The notes under the pieces are model-generated. The model was not told the origin of the DNA, did no database searches, and was given only the letters and a program-made list of their open reading frames with translations. Both the position numbers and the translations under genes were made by a program. DNA of 64,000 nucleotides, taken from the NCBI GenBank assembly GCA_012839185.1, contig DUNU01000002.1:248001-312000 (forward strand), read 5' to 3'. This document shows, one piece after another, positions 37,844-45,656 of this stretch. How positions within the stretch are numbered: the first letter of the stretch is position 1; every line of letters starts with the position of its first letter. This DNA is from Clostridiales bacterium. GTDB taxonomy: Bacteria; Bacillota; Clostridia; Oscillospirales; Acutalibacteraceae.

Positions 37844-37854
37844 ATAATGATACA
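37838..37854. promoter_or_regulatory. Perfect 17-bp palindromic operator TGTATCATAATGATACA
   Basis: Eight-base perfect arms around a single central base. It overlaps the -10 and start of transcription, immediately upstream of the ribosome site of a Crp/Fnr-family regulator. Length and symmetry suit a Crp/Fnr dimer, so autoregulation is likely; binding itself is inference. Confidence 0.65.
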
Positions 37855-37869
37855 GAAGGAGGTGTTTAT

Positions 37870-38514
37870 TTGAATGGTACAAATGTAAATGCTCTGAAAA
37901 ACTCAAAACTTTTTTCAGGATTATCAAATGTTCAAATCAAAGATATTTTAAGAGATATTCCTTTTGAAATAATTGAATATCAAAAGAGCGATATAATTTG
38001 CTCTCCTGAAAATTTTGAGAAAAGAATAGGGATTATTCTTACGGGGAAATTACAAGTATCTCGATTTGATAAAACTCGAAAATTCACAATGAATGTTTTG
38101 AAAAAATCTGATTGTTTCGGTATGGCGGTACTCTTTAATGATAACAACCGTTTTGATGCAACAATTACGGCAAAAACGAAAGGTAAAGTGTTATATCTTA
38201 CCGAAGGTGAATTATCAAAAATATTTGCAAAAAATTCGCTTGTTGCTCAAAATTATATCGGAATAATGTCTGAAAGAATTGCATTTTTAAGTAAAAGATT
38301 GAGTATACTCTCGCACCCGTCGCCAAATGACAGAATAGAGGTATATTTATCGGAAATTGCAGCTGATGAAAACGGGATTGTTCAGATTGACACCTCGCTG
38401 TCAGCTTTGTGTGTTGATTTGAATATCGCACGAGCTACTTTATACAGATATTTAAGTGATGAAAATTCAGATTACACATTGATTGAAAATGGAAAAATAA
38501 GGAGAAAAGAATGA
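37870..38514 (+). CDS. Crp/Fnr-family transcriptional regulator (TTG start)
   Basis: A 214-residue regulator. Its N-terminal cyclic-nucleotide-binding-like beta barrel covers about 15-130 (GIILTGKLQVSRFDKTRKF, DCFGMAVLF). A dimerisation helix lies near 130-150, and a C-terminal Crp-type helix-turn-helix near 180-200 (LSALCVDLNIARATLYRYL). The cNMP-contacting Arg of Crp and the Fnr Cys cluster are not evident, so the ligand is unknown. The start is TTG at 37870, with AGAAGGAGGT placed perfectly; an earlier in-frame TTG would sit inside the operator. It overlaps the next gene as ATGA, which ties it to the ABC importer. Confidence 0.88.
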   Translation: MNGTNVNALKNSKLFSGLSNVQIKDILRDIPFEIIEYQKSDIICSPENFEKRIGIILTGKLQVSRFDKTRKFTMNVLKKSDCFGMAVLFNDNNRFDATITAKTKGKVLYLTEGELSKIFAKNSLVAQNYIGIMSERIAFLSKRLSILSHPSPNDRIEVYLSEIAADENGIVQIDTSLSALCVDLNIARATLYRYLSDENSDYTLIENGKIRRKE

Positions 38515-39545
38515 AAACCAAAAAACTGATTGCAGTAATCATTGCAATAATAATGCTTGTAGGCGTATTTACCGCCTGTAAAAATGTTGACGATCCCGAA
38601 CAACCAAGCGGTATAGTCGATGATACAGAAGAAGCCACTACTGAAGAACAAACTCCCGAAATTGTCCGTGTTGCAGTACTCAAAGGTCCCACCGGAATGC
38701 AGATGTCATACCTTATGCATGAAGTAAACAGTGGGACGACGACATACAAAAATAACTATTCTTTTGTTGTTGAATCGGCTCCGGATGTAGTCAATTCCGC
38801 AATATTATCGGGTGAAGTTGATATTGCCGCCATTCCTTCAAACGCTGCTGCCGCACTTTTTAACAAGACAAACGGCAAAATTAAAATTATTGCCACAAAC
38901 ACATTAAACGTGCTTCAACTTCTCACAAATGACGCAACGATTACGAGTTTTGCAGACCTTGAAGGCAAGACTATTATTGCCTCTGGCGAAGGCACGACGG
39001 CACAATATGTTCTTGAAAAAATACTTACGGAAAACGGACTTGTTATCGGAGAAACGGTTAATATTGAATACATTGCCGAACACAGCGAAAGTGTTACCCG
39101 TGCAATGAACGGTACTGCCGACATTGTTGTTCTCCCCGAACCTTTTGCAACTCAACTTCTTTCTGCTGACATCGGTTACAATATCGGAATTGACTTAAAT
39201 CTTGCCATTGATGCTGCAAGACTTAATATCATTATGGGCGTTTATGTTGTACGCACCGAATTTTTGGAGAAATATCCCACCGCCGTTGAGAACTTCCTTG
39301 AAGACGGCTTGGGATCGCATACGTTCTTAACCTCCTCTGTTGATGTTGTCGCTACATATATCGAAGAATCCGACATTATGCCCGCCGCAGTTGCAGCAAA
39401 GGCTATACCCAATATCCGTTTCAGATTTGAAACCGGCGAAAAGATGAAGGAATTGTGTGATGGTATGTTTGATATGTTATTTGTAATCAATCCTCAAAGT
39501 ATCGGCGGTGCTTTGCCCACAGCAGATATTTACTATACAAATTAA
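38511..39545 (+). CDS. ABC importer substrate-binding lipoprotein (NMT1/SsuA-like)
   Basis: 344 residues. Lipoprotein signal with the lipid-modified Cys at 23 (VGVFTAC), an acidic Glu/Thr linker, then a periplasmic-binding fold of the nitrate/sulfonate/thiamine-precursor type. It has VAVLKGPTGMQMS, GEVDIAAIPSNAAAAL, the FADLEGKTIIASGEGTT segment near residue 155 and TADIVVLPEPFAT near 210. The ATG overlaps the regulator stop. The ligand is not determinable. The nearby thiT makes a thiamine-related compound one option, but the gene has no riboswitch of its own. Confidence 0.82.
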   Translation: MKTKKLIAVIIAIIMLVGVFTACKNVDDPEQPSGIVDDTEEATTEEQTPEIVRVAVLKGPTGMQMSYLMHEVNSGTTTYKNNYSFVVESAPDVVNSAILSGEVDIAAIPSNAAAALFNKTNGKIKIIATNTLNVLQLLTNDATITSFADLEGKTIIASGEGTTAQYVLEKILTENGLVIGETVNIEYIAEHSESVTRAMNGTADIVVLPEPFATQLLSADIGYNIGIDLNLAIDAARLNIIMGVYVVRTEFLEKYPTAVENFLEDGLGSHTFLTSSVDVVATYIEESDIMPAAVAAKAIPNIRFRFETGEKMKELCDGMFDMLFVINPQSIGGALPTADIYYTN

Positions 39546-39562
39546 AGTTAACTTCACATTCG

Positions 39563-39642
39563 TGAATGAAATTGTTGGAAACTGCGGTAAGTATGTCGGA
39601 TTAATGGCAGAAAACCGCAGATTTCTTCCCCTCTCTCATTCA
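39563..39642 (+). other. Structured RNA segment inside the ABC operon
   Basis: In the 150-base gap between the binding-protein and permease genes, TGAATGA (39563-39569) pairs with TCATTCA (39636-39642). Inside it, GAAA-CTGCGGT (to 39588) pairs with ACCGCAG-A-TTTC (from 39614). No T run follows, so it is not a simple terminator. It may stabilise the upstream mRNA to keep binding protein in excess, as known for the malE-malF gap in E. coli. Confidence 0.5.
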
Positions 39643-39695
39643 TTAGTCTTTATTTCTGATTTGCTTTGCCTTTTCTAAAAGTCAGTGTTGTTTTT

Positions 39696-40433
39696 ATGAA
39701 AAAGTTATTCAAATTTTTGTCTGTTCTTGCAATATGGATTTCGGTTTGGTATATTATCGCACGTATAGTAAATGCTGAATATTTAATTCCGTATCCGCAT
39801 ATTGTGATAAAAACACTCGGTCAATTAGCCTTAACCGGTGATTTTTGGCATGCCTGTTTGTCCTCACTTTTTGGTGTATTATGCGGAATTATTATTGGTA
39901 CGGTTTTTGGAGTAATAATCGCAGTTTTATCATCAATTTCCGAATATTCCGACAGTTTATTATCCCCGCTTGTAGCAATAATCAAAGCAACACCGGTGGC
40001 TTCATTTATTCTTCTCGCACTTATTTTTTTGAAAAAAGGCTATGTTCCGACCTTTGTTTCCGCACTTATCGTCATACCGATAACGAGTAAAAACGTGCAG
40101 ACAGGAATCCAAAATACCGACAAAAACCTTCTTGAAGCGGCAAGAGTGTTCAATATGAATAAAAGGACGAGACTTAAATATATTTATCTTCCGTCCGTCC
40201 TTCCGCATTTTGCCTCCGCAATGATAACAAGCATCGGAATGGCATGGAAAGCGGGAATTGCGGCTGAAGTTATTTGTTCACCTCACAATACGATAGGATA
40301 TTTTCTATACCGTACGAAGATTTATTTTGATACTCCCGCACTTTTTGCGTGGACACTCTGCGTAATAGTTTTAAGTTTTATAATTGAAAAAATCGTGGGA
40401 CAGCTGTTAAAGAGGGTAAAAAATGAAAGTTAA
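39696..40433 (+). CDS. ABC importer permease (SsuC/TauC/ThiX-like)
   Basis: A 245-residue BPD-transporter permease with about six membrane helices. It has the EAA loop (LLEAARVFNMNKRTRLKYIYLPSVLPH, near 145-170) that docks onto the ATPase. The ATG at 39696 gives the typical short N-terminus MKKLFKFLSVLAIW, but no Shine-Dalgarno is visible before it. The gene follows a strongly structured spacer, so initiation may be weak or structure-dependent. It overlaps the ATPase gene by 11 bases. Confidence 0.88.
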   Translation: MKKLFKFLSVLAIWISVWYIIARIVNAEYLIPYPHIVIKTLGQLALTGDFWHACLSSLFGVLCGIIIGTVFGVIIAVLSSISEYSDSLLSPLVAIIKATPVASFILLALIFLKKGYVPTFVSALIVIPITSKNVQTGIQNTDKNLLEAARVFNMNKRTRLKYIYLPSVLPHFASAMITSIGMAWKAGIAAEVICSPHNTIGYFLYRTKIYFDTPALFAWTLCVIVLSFIIEKIVGQLLKRVKNES

Positions 40434-40977
40434 AAATATCTCAAAATCTTTTGACGGAAAAACAGTACTCTCGGATTTTTCTTATGATTTTAATGCGGGG
40501 AAAATATACTGTATTATCGGCGAAAGCGGTATCGGGAAAACGACATTATGGAGAATATTGGCAGGACTTGAACTTGCCGATACGGGAGAAATAACCGACA
40601 GATTTGAAAAAGTTTCTTATATATTTCAAGAAAACAGATTGTTAAATACCGATGCCGTTACAAATATAACCGCCGTAAATATCGATGTGAAAACCGCTGA
40701 GAAATATCTCGATTTGGTCGGTCTTCGTGAGGATAAAAAGAAAAAACCCGCCGAAATGTCCGGCGGGATGAAAAGACGACTTTGCATAGCCCGTGCACTT
40801 TCGATAGATGCAGACCTCTATCTTTTTGATGAGCCGTTTTCGGCACTTGATCAGGCTACCGCTGAGAACATGGCACGGCTTATTAAGAATGAACTTGTGG
40901 GAAAGACGGGAATTATCGTTACACATAATCTCGATTGTGCGGAGATTTTAGCCGATGAAATGATTGAAATTACTTAA
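40423..40977 (+). CDS. ABC importer ATPase, short form
   Basis: A 184-residue nucleotide-binding subunit with Walker A GESGIGKTTLWR near residue 34, Q-loop FQENRLL, signature MSGGMKRRLCIARAL near 115, Walker B LYLFDEPFSALD and the switch His in VTHN. It is about 50 residues shorter than most SsuB/TauB proteins: the C-terminus ends soon after the H-loop. Its TAA overlaps tail-to-tail with the thiT stop (40974-40977), with no terminator between. Confidence 0.9.
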   Translation: MKVKNISKSFDGKTVLSDFSYDFNAGKIYCIIGESGIGKTTLWRILAGLELADTGEITDRFEKVSYIFQENRLLNTDAVTNITAVNIDVKTAEKYLDLVGLREDKKKKPAEMSGGMKRRLCIARALSIDADLYLFDEPFSALDQATAENMARLIKNELVGKTGIIVTHNLDCAEILADEMIEIT

Positions 40978-41555
40978 ATTCTTTTCTTTCGAAGATCTAC
41001 CACTCCTGCAACAATTCCTGCGGCAACAACCGTAATAATTATTTCCGGTATCATATATGAGGCGTTATAGGTGATTGAATACCATAATGCAGCAAGTGAA
41101 GCCGTCGGATAATCCGCCACCTGACGCCAGATTGTAAAGCCAGAAATGACGTAGGACAAAAAACGAAGGGAAGTTGCGACAAATGCTCCGAGAGGCAGTG
41201 CGATGTACGGCCTCTTTATTATATTCCGGAATATTCCGCCAAAGCCCAAAACGGTGCAGGCTAAAAAATAGTCGAAGACAAAGAAAATGAGCAAAGTTCC
41301 GAAATCTTTTGCGATATATGCGAGATTATCAAGTCCTAAAATCATTGATAATAAGCCGAATACGAAACCTGTACCAAAGCCCCATTTTAGTCCCCTGCGA
41401 TATGAAAGAGCGATAATGGGGAGAAGAGAGCATATAGTTACAGAGCCTCCGTACGGCATTCTGATAACGGCAAACATATCAAGTGCCATTGTCAAGGCAA
41501 GCATTATCGCCGCCTCAATCATTGCGTACAGTGATTCTTTCTTTTTTTCGTTCAT
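40974..41555 (-). CDS. thiT: Thiamine ECF transporter S component
   Basis: A 193-residue membrane protein with six helices that captures thiamine and docks with the ECF module (EcfT/EcfA, not in the window). ThiT features: MPYGGSVTICSLLPIIALSYRRGLKWG near 45-75, and the C-terminal Trp/Tyr-rich helix region ALWYSITYNASYMIPE lining the thiamine pocket. I start at the ATG at 41555, with AAAGGAG 7 bases upstream, after the TPP riboswitch and its terminator; earlier in-frame codons lie inside the terminator. The riboswitch independently supports the substrate. Confidence 0.95.
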   Translation of the reverse strand: MNEKKKESLYAMIEAAIMLALTMALDMFAVIRMPYGGSVTICSLLPIIALSYRRGLKWGFGTGFVFGLLSMILGLDNLAYIAKDFGTLLIFFVFDYFLACTVLGFGGIFRNIIKRPYIALPLGAFVATSLRFLSYVISGFTIWRQVADYPTASLAALWYSITYNASYMIPEIIITVVAAGIVAGVVDLRKKRI

Positions 41556-41570
41556 AACAAACTCCTTTTG

Positions 41571-41603
41571 AAAAAAATACTGCACGGAAAATTTCAGTGC
41601 AGT
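41571..41603 (-). terminator. TPP-controlled terminator before thiT
   Basis: Minus-strand ACTGCAC / GTGCAGT arms (41603-41597, 41585-41579) followed by A and seven T, between the riboswitch core and the thiT ribosome site. It is the expression platform of the riboswitch. Confidence 0.85.
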
Positions 41604-41611
41604 AAACTTCA

Positions 41612-41694
41612 AAAAGCATTTCCTACGCCGGCATTATCCGTATCAGGTTCAAGGGTTTTGCATAAGCAATCTCAGCCGTTTCCAGCACCCCGTT
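41612..41694 (-). ncRNA. TPP riboswitch (THI element)
   Basis: On the minus strand the conserved blocks occur in the right order: GGGGTGC (41691-41685), GCTGAGA (41676-41670), ACCCTTGAACCTGATA (to 41641), GGATAATGCCGGCGTAGGAA (to 41620). These are the pyrimidine- and pyrophosphate-sensing helices of the TPP aptamer. Thiamine pyrophosphate is expected to favour the downstream terminator and shut off thiT. Confidence 0.97.
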
Positions 41695-41707
41695 AAATTG
41701 TAATTAG

Positions 41708-41736
41708 ATTATAAACCGTTTGTTTAGATTTGTCAA
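41708..41736 (-). promoter_or_regulatory. Promoter of the TPP riboswitch-thiT unit
   Basis: Minus-strand TTGACA (41736-41731), overlapping the ksgA stop, 17 bases, TATAAT (41713-41708). Confidence 0.85.
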
Positions 41737-42584
41737 GTGGTTTCGGACAAAATATCGCTCAATGCGGCAAGTTGTGCCAAAGAAAGAGCTTCGGGACGTA
41801 TCGTCAACGGCAGATTTAATTCTTTTAATGCGTTTTCGATGATAATTTTATCTTTTGCCAAGCCCGAAGATAAAGAGTTGACGGCGGTTTTTCTGCGTTG
41901 AGAGAAAGCGGCTTTGACGACTTTGAAGAAATATTTTTCATCCGCAACATCAATGGTGGGAGAATCAAGCATATTAAGTTTAATAACTGCCGAATTTACT
42001 TTCGGAACAGGCATAAATGCAGTTTTGTCCACGTCAAACAGTTTTTCTGCCGTTGCATAAAAATTTACCGCAACGGTCAAAGCTCCCGAATCACGAGAGC
42101 CTATTTCTGCGGTAAGTCTGTCGGCAACTTCTCTCTGTACCATAAGGGTTGCACTTTTGATAAGTTGACGGTTTTCGAGAATTTTCATTATGATCGGAGA
42201 AGTGATATAATACGGCAAATTGGCACAAACACTCACTTTTTCGCCACTGAATTCTTCGTTGATAAGTTCCTCTAAATCACATTCGAGAAAGTCGATATTG
42301 TGAACAAAGACGTTATCGCATCCGTCAAGAGTTTTTGCCAGAATGGGTAAAAGCGAAGAATCAAGTTCGATTGCAACGACCTTTTTTGAGATTTTTGAAA
42401 GTTCGCGTGTTAATACACCGACACCTGTGCCGATTTCAATTACTCCGCTTTCACAGTCGGCAAGTTTTGCCATAGAGGGACAAATGCTTTCATCAATGAT
42501 AAAATTCTGTCCGAGAGATTTTGAAAACTCCACACCATGCGATTTCATCAATCTTCTTATTTCATTTGGATTTGTTAATTTCAT
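41733..42584 (-). CDS. rsmA: 16S rRNA (adenine1518-N6/1519-N6)-dimethyltransferase
   Basis: KsgA/RsmA dimethylates two adjacent adenines in helix 45 of 16S rRNA. The 283-residue protein has the family N-terminus KSLGQNFIID, SAM-binding motif EIGTGVGVLT near residue 48, and the catalytic NLPYYITSPI near 122 (NxPY motif IV). It also has the FMPVPKVNSAVIKL stretch. Weak ribosome site AGAAG. It has its own consensus promoter, divergent from the Mn-riboswitch transcript. Confidence 0.96.
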   Translation of the reverse strand: MKLTNPNEIRRLMKSHGVEFSKSLGQNFIIDESICPSMAKLADCESGVIEIGTGVGVLTRELSKISKKVVAIELDSSLLPILAKTLDGCDNVFVHNIDFLECDLEELINEEFSGEKVSVCANLPYYITSPIIMKILENRQLIKSATLMVQREVADRLTAEIGSRDSGALTVAVNFYATAEKLFDVDKTAFMPVPKVNSAVIKLNMLDSPTIDVADEKYFFKVVKAAFSQRRKTAVNSLSSGLAKDKIIIENALKELNLPLTIRPEALSLAQLAALSDILSETT

Positions 42585-42616
42585 TCTTCTGTCACCCGAT
42601 ACACATAACTAAATAA

Positions 42617-42645
42617 ATTATAAATGATAAGAATATCCTTGTCAA
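42617..42645 (-). promoter_or_regulatory. Promoter of rsmA
   Basis: Minus-strand TTGACA (42645-42640), 17 bases, TATAAT (42622-42617). Confidence 0.85.
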
Positions 42646-42659
42646 GAGAAAAATAAGAC

Positions 42660-42688
42660 TTGACAAGCGGACTGTTGTGTGATAAAAT
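42660..42688 (+). promoter_or_regulatory. Promoter of the Mn riboswitch-ATPase transcript
   Basis: TTGACA (42660-42665), 17 bases, TAAAAT (42683-42688), placing the transcript start just before the aptamer. Confidence 0.82.
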
Positions 42689-42699
42689 AACGTCATGAC

Positions 42700-42792
42700 A
42701 GACCTCGTTGGAGGGGAGTAGCTAATTTTCCGTTCATCAACAACCGCCCAAAAGGCTGGTGTCCGGAGCATTTTATATGTAAGCGAGACCTT
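42700..42792 (+). ncRNA. yybP-ykoY (Mn2+) riboswitch
   Basis: Shows the conserved blocks of this class: GGGGAGTAGC (42713-42722), TTTCCGTTCATC in the first loop, the hairpin with GGCTGGTGTCCGGAGC, and the closing AAGCGAGACC (42781-42790), with CTCG/CGAG pairing as P1. The family senses Mn2+ through a loop-loop metal site. The ACC at its 3' end is shared with the terminator stem that follows, as expected for a metal-ON switch. Confidence 0.92.
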
Positions 42793-42827
42793 TAACATAG
42801 TAGTTTTCTCTATGTTAGAGGTTTTTT
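42788..42827 (+). terminator. Terminator of the Mn2+ riboswitch
   Basis: ACCTTTAACATAG / CTATGTTAGAGGT 13-base stem with one wobble, 9-base loop, then six T. Formation competes with the riboswitch closing helix. Confidence 0.92.
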
Positions 42828-42853
42828 CATAAGAAAAGATAAGGGAGAAGAAA

Positions 42854-45607
42854 ATGAAGCATTATCTTGAATCGACAGAAGCCGTATTAAAAGAAGTTCA
42901 GTCTGCCGAAACCGGTTTAAGTTCTGCGGAAGCCGCAAACCGATTGGAGAAAAACGGTAAGAACAAACTTAAAGAAGCGGAAAAGGAATCTCTTTTTAAG
43001 AAATTCCTCAATGCTATTGCTGACCCGATGATTATTATGCTCCTTATTGCGGCAGGTATTCAGGCTGTTATTGCAGTGTTTGAAACCGTGCAACGCGGAC
43101 AGGGAGCAACTGTCGGCGACTTTGCTGATGTTATCGTAATTTTGGCGGTTGTTATCATCAACACAATTATGAGTTTGGTACAGGAAAGCAAGTCTGAAGC
43201 AGCTATGGAAGCACTTATGCAGATGACTGCAGCCACTTCAAAAGTCCTTCGTGACGGAGATATTGTTGTTGTCAAGAGCGAAGACCTTGTTATCGGCGAC
43301 GTTGTTGTTCTTGAAGCCGGTGACGCTGTTCCCGCAGACTGTCGTCTTCTTGAGTCTCACTCTATTAAGTGTGAAGAAGCGGCTCTTACCGGTGAATCAG
43401 TACCCGTTAACAAACTCGTCGATATTCTTAATTGTAAAGGTCAAGGTGAAGTTACCTTAGGAGACCGCAAAAATATGGTTTATTCCGGTTCAACCGTTGT
43501 TTACGGTCGTGGTTCGGCAGTTGTTGTTGCTACCGGAATGGACACCGAAATGGGTAAAATTGCGGACGCTCTTTCTGTTTCGGAAAAAGAAGAAACTCCC
43601 CTTCAGAAGAAGATGAGCGAACTTTCACATTTCCTTACAAAACTTGTTCTCGGTATCTGCGTTCTCGTATTTGTAGTCGGTCTTGTTGAATCTGTTTATC
43701 TTGCAAAAATCGGCGGTCAGGAAATCGGTGCCGCACTTATCGGCAAGGTTGCTCTCAACACATTCATTTCTGCAGTTGCTCTTGCGGTTGCCGCCATCCC
43801 CGAAGGTCTTCCTGCTGTTGTAACAATCATTCTTTCAATCGGTGTTACCTCTATGAGTAAGCGTCAGGCTCTCATTCGTAAACTTACCGCCGTTGAAACT
43901 CTCGGTTGCACACAGGTTATCTGTTCTGATAAGACAGGTACATTAACTCAGAATAAGATGACCGTTGTTGACTATTTCTCAACAGACGAAAAAATGCTTG
44001 CTCGTGCAATGGCTCTTTGTTCAGACGCAAAGATTAAGAAGGGTGAAGAATTCTCTACCGGTGAGCCTACCGAATGTGCATTAGTAAATTATGCTAATAA
44101 ACTTGGCATGCCCAAATATGAACTTGAAGAAGCGGCTCCCCGTATCGGCGAAGCTCCCTTTGATTCATCACGCAAAATGATGTCCACAGTTCATGATGTA
44201 GACGGCAAGATTATTCAGTTTACAAAGGGTGCTCCCGATGTTCTTATCTCAAAGTGCACTCATTATCTTGCTGACGGTGAAATAAAACCAATAACGCCCG
44301 AATTTATTGCTGCTACCGAAAAGGCAAATAAGGACTTTGCAGATAAGGCTCTTCGAGTACTTTGTGCGGCATACAAAACATATGATGAAGTTCCCGCCTC
44401 TTTTGAAGCAGAAGACCTTGAAAATGACCTTATTTTCATCGGTCTTACCGGAATGATTGACCCCTGCCGTCCTGAAGTATATGACGCTATTGAAGAATGC
44501 CGTCTTGCAGGTATCCGCCCCGTAATGATTACAGGCGACCATAAGGATACGGCGGTTGCGATAGGTAAGGAATTGGGAATTATTTCAAGTGCCGAAGAGG
44601 CTATTGTCGGCTCTGAACTTGACAAGTATTCCGACGAAGAATTGCTTGAAATTGTTCCGAAATATTCCGTATATGCTCGTGTTCAACCCGAACACAAAAC
44701 CCGTATCGTCAAGGCTTGGAAAGCATTGGACAAGGTTACCGCAATGACCGGTGATGGTGTAAATGATGCTCCCTCAATTAAGGCTTCCGACATCGGTATC
44801 GGCATGGGTATCACGGGTACCGATGTTACCAAGGGTGTTGCGGACATGGTTCTCGCCGATGACAACTTTGCTACCATTGTTCACGCTGTTGAAGAAGGCA
44901 GAAAAATTTATAATAACGTATGCAAAGTTATTCAGTTCCAGCTTTCAACAAACCTCTCCGAAGTTATTATTATGTTCATTTCCGCAATTCTTCACTTCCC
45001 GCTTTTCGAAGCAGTTCATCTTTTGTGGATCAATATGGTAACCGACTCATTGCCCGGTCTTGCACTCGGTATGGAAAAGGCTGAAAGCGACCTTATGTTG
45101 CAAAAGCCACGTTCAAAATCGGAAGGTATATTCTCTAACGGTGCAGGTCTTGATATAGCATGGCAGGGTGTCTATCTTTCCATAATCGCACTTGCCGCAT
45201 ATTTTATAGGCTTCAGAATTGAAAACGGTACGCTTCAAGGTGCAATCTTTACCGACACCCACTGTGTAAATGCAATGGCTATGGCATTCTTGACCGTAAA
45301 CTTTGCACAGATGATGAGTGCTATCAACAAGCGTTCACAGATAGGTTCAATTTTCTCAAAACACATGATAAAGAATCCAAACTGGTGGCTTGTCGGTGCA
45401 TTCTTTGCTACAACCGCATTATCTCTTGCTGCCGTATATATACCCGGACTTAAAATGGTGTTCGGTCTGCCCGAAGATCAAGTATTCAGTCCGGTTGAAC
45501 TTGCAATTTCCGCAGGTCTTGCATTCTCGACTGTTCCCGTAGTTGAGATTGGTAAAATCTTCCGCCGTTTGCACGAAAAGCAGAAAAAAGCAAAACTCAA
45601 TAAATAA
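42854..45607 (+). CDS. P-type cation-transporting ATPase (PacL/PMCA type), probable Mn2+/Ca2+ exporter
   Basis: 917 residues with the P-II ATPase plan. It has an N-terminal cation ATPase domain, actuator motif TGESVP near residue 178, membrane metal motif AIPEGLP near 316, phosphorylation site CSDKTGTLTQNKM (Asp near 358), hinge TGDGVNDAPSIKASDIGIGMG near 635, and a C-terminal four-helix domain. PEGLP is typical of Ca2+ pumps, but the upstream Mn2+ riboswitch argues that excess Mn2+ induces it, as known for Lactococcus YoaB. AAGGGAGAAG precedes the ATG. Confidence 0.93.
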   Translation: MKHYLESTEAVLKEVQSAETGLSSAEAANRLEKNGKNKLKEAEKESLFKKFLNAIADPMIIMLLIAAGIQAVIAVFETVQRGQGATVGDFADVIVILAVVIINTIMSLVQESKSEAAMEALMQMTAATSKVLRDGDIVVVKSEDLVIGDVVVLEAGDAVPADCRLLESHSIKCEEAALTGESVPVNKLVDILNCKGQGEVTLGDRKNMVYSGSTVVYGRGSAVVVATGMDTEMGKIADALSVSEKEETPLQKKMSELSHFLTKLVLGICVLVFVVGLVESVYLAKIGGQEIGAALIGKVALNTFISAVALAVAAIPEGLPAVVTIILSIGVTSMSKRQALIRKLTAVETLGCTQVICSDKTGTLTQNKMTVVDYFSTDEKMLARAMALCSDAKIKKGEEFSTGEPTECALVNYANKLGMPKYELEEAAPRIGEAPFDSSRKMMSTVHDVDGKIIQFTKGAPDVLISKCTHYLADGEIKPITPEFIAATEKANKDFADKALRVLCAAYKTYDEVPASFEAEDLENDLIFIGLTGMIDPCRPEVYDAIEECRLAGIRPVMITGDHKDTAVAIGKELGIISSAEEAIVGSELDKYSDEELLEIVPKYSVYARVQPEHKTRIVKAWKALDKVTAMTGDGVNDAPSIKASDIGIGMGITGTDVTKGVADMVLADDNFATIVHAVEEGRKIYNNVCKVIQFQLSTNLSEVIIMFISAILHFPLFEAVHLLWINMVTDSLPGLALGMEKAESDLMLQKPRSKSEGIFSNGAGLDIAWQGVYLSIIALAAYFIGFRIENGTLQGAIFTDTHCVNAMAMAFLTVNFAQMMSAINKRSQIGSIFSKHMIKNPNWWLVGAFFATTALSLAAVYIPGLKMVFGLPEDQVFSPVELAISAGLAFSTVPVVEIGKIFRRLHEKQKKAKLNK

Positions 45608-45612
45608 AAAAC

Positions 45613-45639
45613 TAAGCTCTTGCATTACGCAGGAGCTTA
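45613..45639. terminator. Bidirectional terminator
   Basis: TAAGCTCTTGC / GCAGGAGCTTA arms with a short loop, T-rich on both outer sides. It ends the ATPase transcript and the minus-strand dockerin operon. Confidence 0.82.
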
Positions 45640-45656
45640 ATTTTATTAAACAGCAT

